Shown: positions 46,659-58,600 of the stretch, piece after piece
How positions within the stretch are numbered: the stretch's first letter is position 1
Layout: every line of letters starts with the position of its first letter
Translations under genes and position numbers: made by a program
From: Catonia carolina
Taxonomy: Eukaryota > Arthropoda > Insecta > Hemiptera > Achilidae
DNA: 64,000 nucleotides
NCBI GenBank assembly: GCA_035578175.1
Contig: JAQMRL010000003.1
Coordinates: 25,510,172 to 25,574,171 of the forward strand
Direction: 5' to 3'
The notes under the pieces: model-generated
The model's database searches: none
Told to the model about the DNA's origin: nothing
Seen by the model: the letters and a program-made list of their open reading frames with translations, nothing else

Positions 46659-49600
46659 GTACGCTTACATTTTTGTTAAATATTTAAAAAATGTTTTTAT
46701 GATTTTTAAAATGGATACCCACATTACTGTATTATTGTATTATGTGTTTGCATTATTGTGCTCGAATTATATTACATTTTACATAATATTTTAAAATGCC
46801 AGTTTTAACAATCAACTTGTCTGTGATGTTTCACTCAATATTGGTATAAATTAATTTGTATTTACTTAATGTAATATCCTCTATACTTTACACTAACTCC
46901 ATACCAGCAGGTACGTTACCATAAAAAAATAACTCCAGCTATATTGTTTGGTACCCTATAATTGGATTTTTCTTTCATTTAACAATAATTTCATGAAAAT
47001 TGGCAAAGATGATCAATGTTAAGACCTACTAAATTAGTAGCTGCTTTAAAATCCACCTTGATTTTAGGGGGAAAAGGTACGTTTTTAAATAATTTTAGTT
47101 TAGGATTTACTTAAGAGCTGCATTTCAGCCAAAAAACTTCTTTACGTTAATTTGGAGCAAATAAAAAAAAATCAAAAATATTCTCTCTTCTTAAGAGACA
47201 ATAATGACTCATCCATCCTTTTGAACTTAAATTCCTAATGTTTTTCTGTACGATGTAAAACTACAATGTTGGCATAATCATACTAACATGTGTAGTAGAA
47301 CAGGTTCTTACAGATAATCCCAGCAAATAAAGATTTTATTGATCAAGAAACATAAATATATTTGCGGAAGACAAACGCAGAAAATAGGATTGTCTGATAC
47401 CATAGGGTAAACCTACGATATTCCTGTTTCTTCTAATCTATTAATGATTTTAACTTGACCTTTCTTTCCATATTTTCCGCTAATCTCAATGCTAAACTAT
47501 CAATCGATTAGTGTTGTATTCCAAAGCATGGTAAATATGCTAAATAAAGCTAATTTTTTTTCACGATGTTCATTTATTTCAAACGACATGCCTACATAGA
47601 AATGACATTTTCAGTAATTTTTGGTTATGACACATTAAAAAATACGTTCTGAAATTCAGAAAACTCCTAAGTATTAGAATTCCCAAACAGATAAAAAATT
47701 GGTAAACAAATTTTTTGACTTGGCTTTTTTTATTTTACTTAAAAACGGGGGTCCTACAGAGTTACTCCGCATCTCTCATATCAAACGCATGACATTATGT
47801 TCCGCCAATCACCCTCCTCCAAGTTTCTTGCCTCCATTGCCCGCATCACACCACCCCTCCGCGTTTTCCGAGGTCTTTCTCTTTTGCTCCTCATCACCGG
47901 ATTCAAAGCCATTTGAGGCACACCTATACTCCAACGAAATAAAGACTTCAGATGAGATCTAGCCAATAACAGCCAAAGTCAGGGTGAGGTTGTCTCTTCG
48001 CTAAGTCACACTCTGTCCACCAAACTTCAGCTGATTTTTGTAAGTCTCCATCCACAGTGGGACCATGATACCGCAGGATACGATTAACGAAAGTCAACTG
48101 GCTCTGTGCTGTGATCTAGGTCACTATGTTCCACCTTTATTCTGCAGTCTCTAGTTCGTTAAGCTGTAGATTCATTCATCCATTGCACACACTTCTACTA
48201 AACCAACTGGCTATTCTCTATTCTTCCCACTGTCCTGCACATCCGCTTATCCCTCCCTCACCACTTTATTTCGTACATCATCTAACTCGGAGACCTCACA
48301 AGCTCTTCATAAAAAATCCATCTCCAGAGATTTTAAACGCTCCTCATTCCATCCATTTATCTGCCAGCATTCTGAAGAATAAGTAATAATCGACTCCACT
48401 AGCGCCCCATAAATATCTTTTTTGTCGTTATGCTTATCTTCCATAACCAAACCAAAAATTCAGCTTCCCGATCGTCGCTCTGCCTTGAACAATTCTCGCC
48501 CTGATAACTACCTCACATCCACCATCCTTAGATATCAGCGTTCCCAAGTATTTATACTTGCCACCACATCCCCGTACACGCTCAAATCAGTTCCCTTATT
48601 ATCCACCACCAAATATGCTGTCTTATTAATATTCATCTTTATGCCCTATTCCTCATATTCCTAGTTTTAACTTCCTGAGCACAAAAAATAAGTCTTCCTC
48701 TTCAATGGCAATCACCATCTGATCATGCAAGAACAAAAGCGTAAACAAACAACCCTCCTCCGTCTGTACAGACTGAAGACTTGACTTCTCTATTTTATAA
48801 ATGTCTAAAGATTGAGATGGTTGGGCACATTGAGAGAATTGAGTCAACGAGGATCGTTAAGGAAATATGAAAGTAAAGACTACACAAAAGGAGAAGAAAG
48901 GGCCGTTGTAAAAAGAGGTGGATGGATGTGTCACAAATTATTTGATTTTAATGGGTGTCTTAGGATGGAGAGGCCTAGTAACTAGCCTAAAGGAATGCAG
49001 ATCCTTTAGGCTAGTTAAAACGAGCTACGAGATTATTATTACTAGGTTAATATTTTTAACAAACGAAATTGAACTATATCGATAGATAAAAAGATACTTA
49101 AGGTAAAACGCAATCTTTTTTTACAACATGTTAGCCGCCCATTGTTTCTGGTATAATAAATTTTAACATCTTAGCAAATTTTCCTTTGAAGATTCAGAGG
49201 TATATAAGTTTTAATAGACGTATTTCATAAAACTATAAATTATACAGTTTGCATCGTAGTAAAAACACAGCGAGTTTTAATGTATGGGTTGAATAATAAT
49301 GTAAGATTTTAGGAAAATGAACCCAGTAGTTTTTCAGAAATCTTTCTTACGCGTTAAAAAACAATATTTTTGGAAATGAGCAAAAAACTACCACAGGAAC
49401 TTGAAAAACATCACAAGTAAAGACACTAGAATGAGATTTTATAAAACGATAGCTGCTCCAACAGTTCTTTACGGAAGTGAAACGTGGGTTCTGTCAAGAC
49501 GGGAAGAGAGCCGATTACAAGCAGCAGAAATGAGATTTCTCCGGCAAACTTATGGCTGTAGTAGAAAGGACCGTTACAGAAACACGGAGATACGACAACA

Positions 49601-52600
49601 TCTTAATATCTTCTCCATAAATGATAAAGTAATGGAGGGCAGGAGGAAGTGGATAGATCACTTAGGTAGAATGAAGGATGAAAGAGTACCCAAGCAGGCA
49701 CTATGGTACAAGCCAAGGGGTAAAAGGGATCGAGGACGTCCAAGGAAGAGATGGGCAGATGGTGGAGGTTCGGAACAGGCAGCAACGCCTAACCCGTGAA
49801 AGGAAGAAGAAGAAGAAGAAGAAGCAAAAAACTATACGACCAAGTTAACATTCCTTGTAAATTTGAACTTACTTAACACATTTTATTAATACAATAACGT
49901 CGTGTAATGGCTATTTTAATAATTAACTTTTTTAATTTGTCGTGAATGCATTCATAGTAAAGCTGCAATTTAAAAAAAAAAAATCAAACTTTTTAAATCG
50001 ATTTAAATGAGCAAATTGCAGGATATAAAACAAACTTTTTAAATCGATTTAAATGCGTAAAATGCAGAAAATCATTAACTGACGCTAAACTAAGCGTCAT
50101 AGAAAAAACGTTTTTGAAATAAAAGTTTTAGGTGTTTTAATTTTTTGCAACTTTAATTATACACTTTTGCTCTAAAGAAAAACTTATTTTATCACGAAAG
50201 CGCAGTCACCCCAAGAATTTCAGCAGACATGCCACTTACCACATTTGTAAAAATCGACTTAAAAACAATTCTTTCCTTCCCTATGTATTCATATTCATTA
50301 TAGTGTTAGTGAAAGTAAAAAAAAATGTTACAACGCTCCCTTACAATTATCTGTAATTTATTGTATGAACATTATTATTTCTTTTAGGAAGTAATGGATG
50401 CAATAAACATCATATGGTCGATCCTACAAAACATAGAAATTGGAAGCTGGTAAATCCTGCGGATTGTGGACTAAGTGCCCGTTATAATAGGATAGTTGGT
50501 GGTAGAAATGCAGGATTAGGACAGTTTCCATGGCTTGTACAATTGGGAGGTAGAAGGACAGGTAAAATAAATAAGTAAAACGTCGAAAGTATTAGAATTA
50601 GTCTGATTTAAAATAATTCAATTTTTAAAATACATACATATTTACATATACATAATAATACATATTTTTTAAATTCATTTTTAAAATACATAAACTAGGT
50701 TCGTACGTATCTGACTTCGTATCTAAGTTCAACAAATAAGTTATAACAACTTATTACAGTTATCTATAAAAAAAAAAAAAAATTACAATTGAATCAGTCA
50801 TTGCTTCTTCTTCTTTGAGTGCCTATCCGCTACGGATGTGGGCGACCATCATGGCTATTTTGACTTTATCCGCTGCCAACAGTCATTTCAGGAAGCCCAT
50901 AAGTAAAAATTTTACATTCTTTCTTTAGTGCATTTTAGAACTAACTGAATGTAAACACACCATCACTACAAAAATCACTCAAGTCTGGCTCTCCTTATGT
51001 ATTATTTAACACTAAAAAAACTTATCCTTAAGGATATAAAGTGTTTCCTTCTAATTAAAAAATGAAAGTGGATGTTCAAAGCTGAACTCAACTTTCTAGT
51101 GGAAGAGGCCATACAAAGATTCTATGCAAATATGCTTTTAAGGCAGGTAACTGCTGTTTATGACGATGAAGAACGTGAACAGCCCTGAAAATCAACATTT
51201 TTGTTTCTTTAATTTAAGAATTTGCAATTTTTATTATTGCAGAAAGCTATTTTAAGTTATAATGTAAACTAGTGAAATAAGTAAATGAATACTATTGTAC
51301 AGAATAATTTTCTTCTGGTCTAACCAAACATTTTACAGAAAACAACGTAAGTTAACAATTTACTCCAATTTATTTCAGAAACACCTTAAAACTAAATTTT
51401 CTTTAAACACGTGACGTGTCTTTAAAAAGACAAAAGTATATTTTATATTAAAGGGGACAGCAATCTGAAAAATTTACATTTTTAATATTTTTTTTTAATT
51501 CAAACATAATAAATTACAAGTTTTTGTTTTTACAAAAGTTAGTTTTTTGACGTATGGGCTTTCTGAAGTGACCGATTCAAAATTAATGATTAAGGTAGTC
51601 TGCTAACAATACAATTAAATAAAAACCCAATTACAATAACTTAAACTTAAACCAAATGGACTAACAATAAATTACTGTTGTTAAGAACCAATAGAATTAT
51701 TTGGTTACCAACATTTGCTACCACCCGCACACACAATCAACGTAATTCAGAAACGGTCCCGTAACGACACTATTTCGAGTAGCCGATAACACTTTTTATT
51801 TAAAAGTCCAGCTATTGACTGGCCGACTACAAAGCAAACTGTTTTTATGCTCGCAGTCTAATAGTTAAATTCTGACCCTTCGAATACTTTCTTCATTTTA
51901 ATGGAACATTGTAAAAGGAATCAAAAGAAAAACAAACATTTATTATTTTCATTTCATAGAAACAATCTTTACTATCTTTGTTCACCACACTCCACTCCAT
52001 ACTATACACAATTTCTTAGAAATGAAGGCCACCTATACAAAAATAAACAACCTAATCTTATATAATACATCTCTTTTTGGGTTTTCCTAACCTCGCTTCC
52101 CTCTAGGTTTATATTTTTACGCTCGTAGAGAAAGTCTATGTGCTGGCATGCGAAGTAAATGGTTGGACGACTTTGTCTTATATTCTTAATGTTTCACACA
52201 GGGGCTGAACATTTAACTCGGCGCGTATAGTTTCGTTATTAACTGTATCTGACAGGGTGCAACTTTTGATTTCCCGCAAAAATCTCATTTCAGCATTACT
52301 CATAATTCCAATGAACATAAAATATATTTATTAAAATCAAATGGTACAATCTCGTTGATTTTTGGAAGGTTTAGATAAGTTTCTATCCAGAATTCGGATG
52401 TGGTATCACTTTCTGTAAATATATCCCGTAAATAATTTTCAAAATTTTGACTAAAGGAAAGAGTAATGGGTAATGTCATCCTTTACTCTTTATTGCTTTT
52501 TGTGCGAATGTGTTTTAATAATGTATGTCGGTACTGTACTGACTGCGTACAAACATTTTCTACAATGGTGGAATAAATAACAAACCTTTCAAAAGACTTG

Positions 52601-55600
52601 GCACAAAAGAAATTAAATAAAAGATGATTACATTTTACCAAAATTAGTAATGTTAATTTTTTAATAAGTAATGCCACACAGCCTCCGTTATTCAGAAAGC
52701 CCTAAGCGTTCAAATTGTAAAGGAATCTTTAAAATCGGTTGGTCAGTTTCAGAGATTATCTCGTATAAACAACCGAACGAACAAACATTACTTCTTTATA
52801 ATATATAAATATAGATTATGTCAAGTAATAACTGGTTGTAACGTCTAGTTGAAATACGTTACTGTGGGATTCTTTGTTTCATATCTTGGTGTCGAATTTC
52901 AGTTTGTATCAATAATTATTTCTGTTCACTGTAAGCTGTTGCTATCTAGCGTTTTTCCGTTGTACTATTCTAGCCTGAGTTGAATTTTAATTTCTGGTAA
53001 TTTAATTATGTACGTTTTTTCCTTGTTCGTGTACACTCTTGGTTGTATTGTGAAATGGAACGGTTGCTTTCTATTACATAGAAAAGTTATGCCGATTTAA
53101 TAATTTTGTTCTTTTAGTTAAAGAATGTCGTCTTTTATTTTAAAATGTTGCGTGTTTATTATTGCTAATGTGTAATTATGATTAGTCTTTTTATCTGCTG
53201 TTTTTTAAATTTTTTTATGATGTTACGTAATTTGTAATAGTCTTTACCGGGTTTGTGTTTTACCATTTTGCTCATGAAAATTTTCTTGGTTTCATCGGCT
53301 AAATTTATTTTGTGTTCTACTCTGGGACTGTTCTTCGGCTATAGGAGATTTCTACTATGGGTTCATTTCGATTCAGGAATATTTTCTGTTCTAACAATTT
53401 GGAGGGTTGAAGTTTTGGATAGCAGTGCCATTCACCTTACCTTGCACAACGTGGTTCCGGAGGATGACTCTCCCGGGTTCGATTCCCGAATTTAGAAATT
53501 TGGCAGCTAAACTTATGTAACTTCATGCAGTGGCAGTTTAATTTATTCAACTGTTTAATTTGGCCGATGATCATCGATTTTATCCAGGAAGGTTTGATTT
53601 CTGCAAACCGGTATGTTTGGTTAATTATTTATTTTTTTTGGGGAAATTCTGTTGTTTCTACTTGAACGTTTCTGCGTCTGTCAGGAATGTTTGCCTGTAC
53701 TGTGCATGTCCTGAACTGAAAATGTTGATGAACGAACTTGGCTAGAATCTAACTTAAAAATGTTTAAAATCTTGAAAACTTTTATCATGTTTTATTTATC
53801 TATACTCTTGGAGTTTATTTTTATAAATTTTATAAATTTTGTAAAATATATTTTGTTTAATATTTTCTTTGATAATTTTGTAAAAGCTGCCATGGTACGC
53901 AATAAGTTTATAAAAAAAACTATTATGATATCATACTATTAACAGACAATGATCTGATCTTATGCAAAATTAATTCTTCCATTTAAAAATTTTCTTACAA
54001 TAGTAAATTCTTCTAAAATAAATAAATCAGTTTAATTTTGGTCAAATTGTATCTGTTACAATGAAAACTTAAAATAATAACTATTTGAATCTTATTATTC
54101 ATTAAATATTGTAGTTTAAATTCATTTTTGAGATTTTTCTAGATTTTTCCTAAAAAATTATTTATTTAGGTATTTAATTTTGCTATAACTTAAATTATGT
54201 TCGTATAACTATTTTTTCTGCTGTCTTTTTTAAAAGAAACAACTTGGATTTATTACTGATTAATTAATATTATTTAATTTCTTTATTTGTGTGTTTTCTT
54301 TATGCAATTATAATCATATGCAACAACAACTCTTTTTATTTGGCTTCCTTGCCTTGTTTTTTGTCAACCCCTGGGCCAACCTATCGATGTGGATAGAGGG
54401 GGAGGTGATACTGGTGTCCCAAAAGTTCAAGAAGGGCTTAATATTTCGAATGTAAGGAAAATTTCAAGATATATTCAAATGTGAACCTCACTGAATACAA
54501 AATACAATTTTATGATGAATCAATAAATGTTGTCCGCCATTTTGGATCCGCCATCTTGAATGTAACAATATATTTTATATGGGAAGGTGGGCATATGACT
54601 ATGATTTCAATGAAAAATTTCAAGACAATTTGAATGACGAAAACCGCACGCCGATATCTGATACGATTTGGAAGGTATTCGCCTTTCTTTAAATTTGTTG
54701 CCTTATTGAATTTGAAATTTGTGAATGTGAATTGATGGGTGAAAAGTTCGAAAACGGCTTAATATTTCGAATGAAAGAAAAATTTAAAAATACATGCAAG
54801 TGTGAACGCAAATGTGAAAGTTAATAAATACACAAGAATAATTTTTAAATTATTTGCCGCCTTCGTAGCGTAGTGGTTAGCGCATAGGTCTGCCACGGAG
54901 AGGTACCAGGTTCGATTCCTGGTCATGGTCCGGAAATTTTCATGTATCAAATCCCACAGTAGTAGCCTACTGTTCATAATCCAACGTAGTCGCTATGACC
55001 AAGGTAATGACATTTTTTGAAAAAAAAATTAAATTAAATATTAAATCATGATAAGTACACATAACACATGACACAAAACACAACACATGACACAACACAC
55101 ATAACACACTACACACAACGTATGACACATGACATTCAGTTAGGTGTTCCTGAAATGTAAAAAAAGAATGTCGTTGAAACCGTAAGATTAATCGATGTGC
55201 GGTTTCGCCATTGAAATTATCCTAAAATTTCGCGTTGAAATCATGTGTCGTATGACCAGCTTCCCATTTTAAAAAATAAAGATGTATTCAAGATCGCTGA
55301 CAAAAATTTTTGATTCATCTTAAAATAGTATTTTGTATTCGAGTGAGGTTCACAAGTGTATATATCTTTAAAATTTTTTTCCGAAATATTTAGCCGTTCT
55401 CGGACTTTTGGGACACCTAGCATAATAATCGGCTATAGCTGGGCTAAAGGTAGCTTTATGTTTTTTTTAGCCGCATCTAGTATCTTCTTTTTTTGCGGAG
55501 GAACAATAATAAATTCAAGATATGTAATCACGGCAGCTCACTGTGATGATCCGGACTTAAGAAATATGTAAGTATACAAATTATCAGTTCTGTTAAACTA

Positions 55601-58600
55601 CACATTATTTTCTCGTTAAAACTTTAGGAGTCTACAGAATTTAAGAGTCAATAAATTAAACAAGATCTTTAACTACACAAATCAACTAAAGTCAGTGAAT
55701 CACAAATTACTAGTACAATACGTTAATTAACTCACATCTAACAAAATGGAAGGAAATTTAACAACCATTGAATTTGAATTTATTACCATTATAATAATTA
55801 CAATATTTATACAAGATTCTTAATTAAATGAGCAGAAATTACTTTCCTGAATAAGGCCTTAGCCTGTACTACGGAAAGGAAAGTGTTGAAATAATAAGTT
55901 ATTTACAATCAATAAGGTATTTTGTGAATACCTTATGAATAAACTAACAGATTACCAATTAATGTTCTTATTTTTAATATTCTTATTTATTCTGCATTAC
56001 ACAATTTTTTTTAAAATTAGCAGCTTTAGATGTAAAATAGGAGTGTGTTATTTTATAAACCATGTGGAATGGTTATGTCTACCAAAATGCTTAGGACAGT
56101 AGAAAATTTGTACCATAACACATCAGCTCGTATGTGGTCCAAGGTTTAGGTATAAGAAAAGTATTAAAAATTCTAAATGAATCATTTTACTTGTATTATA
56201 TTTACAAGCTAATTAAACGTTTATTGATAACATGGATATTATGTCAAAAATGTAAGTATAGCAATCAGATAAACAAAGCACCAATGGGCCATACTTTTAT
56301 GGAAAGACCAAGTCAAGTGATTTCAATTGATTTTCTAAAGTTTGTGTTCGTTTCATATTAACCTATTTTACATAATTCCCTTCAAAATGAACTTCTATAA
56401 TTATATTATGTATATATTTTTTTTATTTACAAGTTTGTTGTCTATTTAACAAAGTTAATGTACTTTTAACCATACAAATAGTTTTTCGAGACCAAATATG
56501 GTGTATTGTGTCAGGTGTCTCAAAACCTATTCTAATTACAAATCTGGGATCTGTTTTGTTCAATTTTTCAGCTCATTTTACGTAAAATCTGTTTAATTTT
56601 ACTGCTTAATTTACACACTAAACATTTCTGTAGGGCTTTATTTCTGCAGAGGAAGTGAAACCCGGACGAAAGTTTTCGCCAGCAGTAACTCGCTATTGAA
56701 GCGATTCCGGACCTATGTTTATTGAACTATTTTCATTAATTTGATGAGAGGAATACATCTCAGAAGAATGTCGGGTACTCGTTGGACACCCTGTATACTG
56801 TACTTATACTATTGTTACTACTATTTAGGATAAATATTCACAATAAAAACCAATTATTTTTTCAATATGAAGTTAATCTTTTGTATTGTTGTTAATTTAG
56901 GAGGAGGTATGTTAGAGTAGGTGAACTCGATATAGATCATAATCCTTCTTGTGTCGGTAAAAGATGCGCTCCACGTTATGTTGATTATGAAATTGAGAGT
57001 CTTACAGTACCTAAAAACTTTGTGAATCCTCGATATAATGATATAGCTCTTATAAGAACTAAATTACCAATGAAGTTTAGTGGTAAGTGTTAAGTATTCC
57101 AACAATGCTTCAGATTTTTTATAAAATATATAAATTATAATTTTTTTGTTTTACGTTTGACTGTTTTGCAATTTCTGCTAATGCAGACGGTGGAGAATGA
57201 TGATGTATGAAATTGAGTGATGAAAAAATGCCAGATCTGACCAGGAATCGAACCCGGGACCCCGGTGTAGGAGCCAGTTACGCTAACTACTACGCCAACG
57301 GGCCGGCCACCCTTATAAATTATTAGGTTCATTAATAATGTATAGGCTTCACTTCGTCGCTGTTGCTATTCTTATATCTACATACTTAACGTACCGTACA
57401 TAATATTTAAAGTACTGATTAATATTTTGTTTGTGTTCTTATAGGTAACCTAACCTCGCTTAGCGGTGTTTCGGTTAGCGCTCGGTTTTCGGGGAACCAA
57501 TTAACAACGTTAGTGAGGGGTTTCTTATACATATCTCTTTAATCATTTGAGATAACTTTAAGCGGTGTTTTTATACGAGGGTGGGCTGATAACTAATGCA
57601 CATAAATGTTTGTAGAGCGCGAACAAAAACAAATAGCAAGATCGGGTAAAAAACAAATTAAAGTAATATTCCTAATCTTTAAAATTATAAATTTTTATTT
57701 CAGCATAGTCACCTTTAAGCATTACTCATTTCTACCAACTAAAACAAGTTTTTTCATTCCGTCACTGAAAAATTCTTCCGAATTTTCTCGAACCCAGGAT
57801 AAGTTAACTTTAACATAGGTTCCCAGGATAACAAACTAATAGTTTTCTTCAACTCATTGTCTGAGCTGTAATGATTACCTTTAAGGTCTCTCTTAAGTAG
57901 AGGAAAAAATAAAAATCACAAGGTGCGAGTTCGGTGGTAAGGAGGGTGTAGAATCGGTTCAAACTTCAGTTTTCTCAGTGCCTCTTCAGTTGCATGCAAA
58001 GTGTGTGTGTGTGGACGAGCATTGTTATATTGCAAGATTATTGGCGCCAGGCCTAACACGACAAACTCGACGTTGGAGGTGGTTTAGAGGCCCTATGTAC
58101 TGAATAGAATATTTACCGTTACTCCTCGTTCCAGGTAATCAGTCACATAAACTTGACGAGCATCCCAAAACACAAAAGAATTATTTTGCGGATGGTTGTC
58201 TCTTGAACGTTTTCACATTGGGAGAATGTATATGACAATATTCAGCGCTCTGCCTTTTGTCTTCGGGGTCGTAATTATGAACCCATGACTCGTCCTCCGG
58301 CACAATATTCAAAAGAAAGTCGTCTCCTTCTTCGCGGTAAACTCGATAAGAGCACGTTGTTTAACTCACTTTGACATAGCACCAGAACACGACGCCAAAC
58401 TTCCACTACTCAAAACAAACTGTGTGATGAACGCAACGTTTTCAAACTGCGCAAGCGTATAGAGGAGAAATCACAGCCATCATTCGGTCGTTTCTATTGT
58501 ATGCCTCGCCCGTTTGGTGGCCATTACTGTCCCCGACTAATAAGCGCAATTTTTGTGCTCTTCAGAGAAGGATCCTTCGAGCCATCTCAAACTTCCACTA

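Larger units (their letters stand above)
54411..55423. mobile_element. Non-autonomous TIR element ending just before exon 3 of copy 2
   Basis: Paralogue of 23686-24665 with the same inverted ends (TACTGGTGTCCCAAAAGTTC / complement of GGACTTTTGGGACACCTAG). The 1.6-kb insertion at 52834 abuts its left end. Confidence 0.8.
45566..56141 (+). repeat. Segmental duplication, copy 2 side (5' half)
   Basis: Paralogue of 16646-28975. Extra segments here (49391-49823, 50803-50879, 52834-54409) are absent from copy 1; a 390-bp repeat (21588-21980) and the RTE/SINE pair present in copy 1 are absent here. Homology stops at about 56141 inside a LINE reverse transcriptase fragment. Confidence 0.85.

Noticed and set aside
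53253..53495. 80-aa ORF as a membrane protein gene
   Set aside because: Hydrophobic character reflects T-rich sequence within the copy-2-specific insertion, and the end of the ORF overlaps a B-box-like motif.
55356..55571. Separate 71-aa gene containing TAAHC
   Set aside because: The frame reads from intron into exon 3 of protease copy 2; upstream codons belong to the inverted-repeat element, not to a protein.
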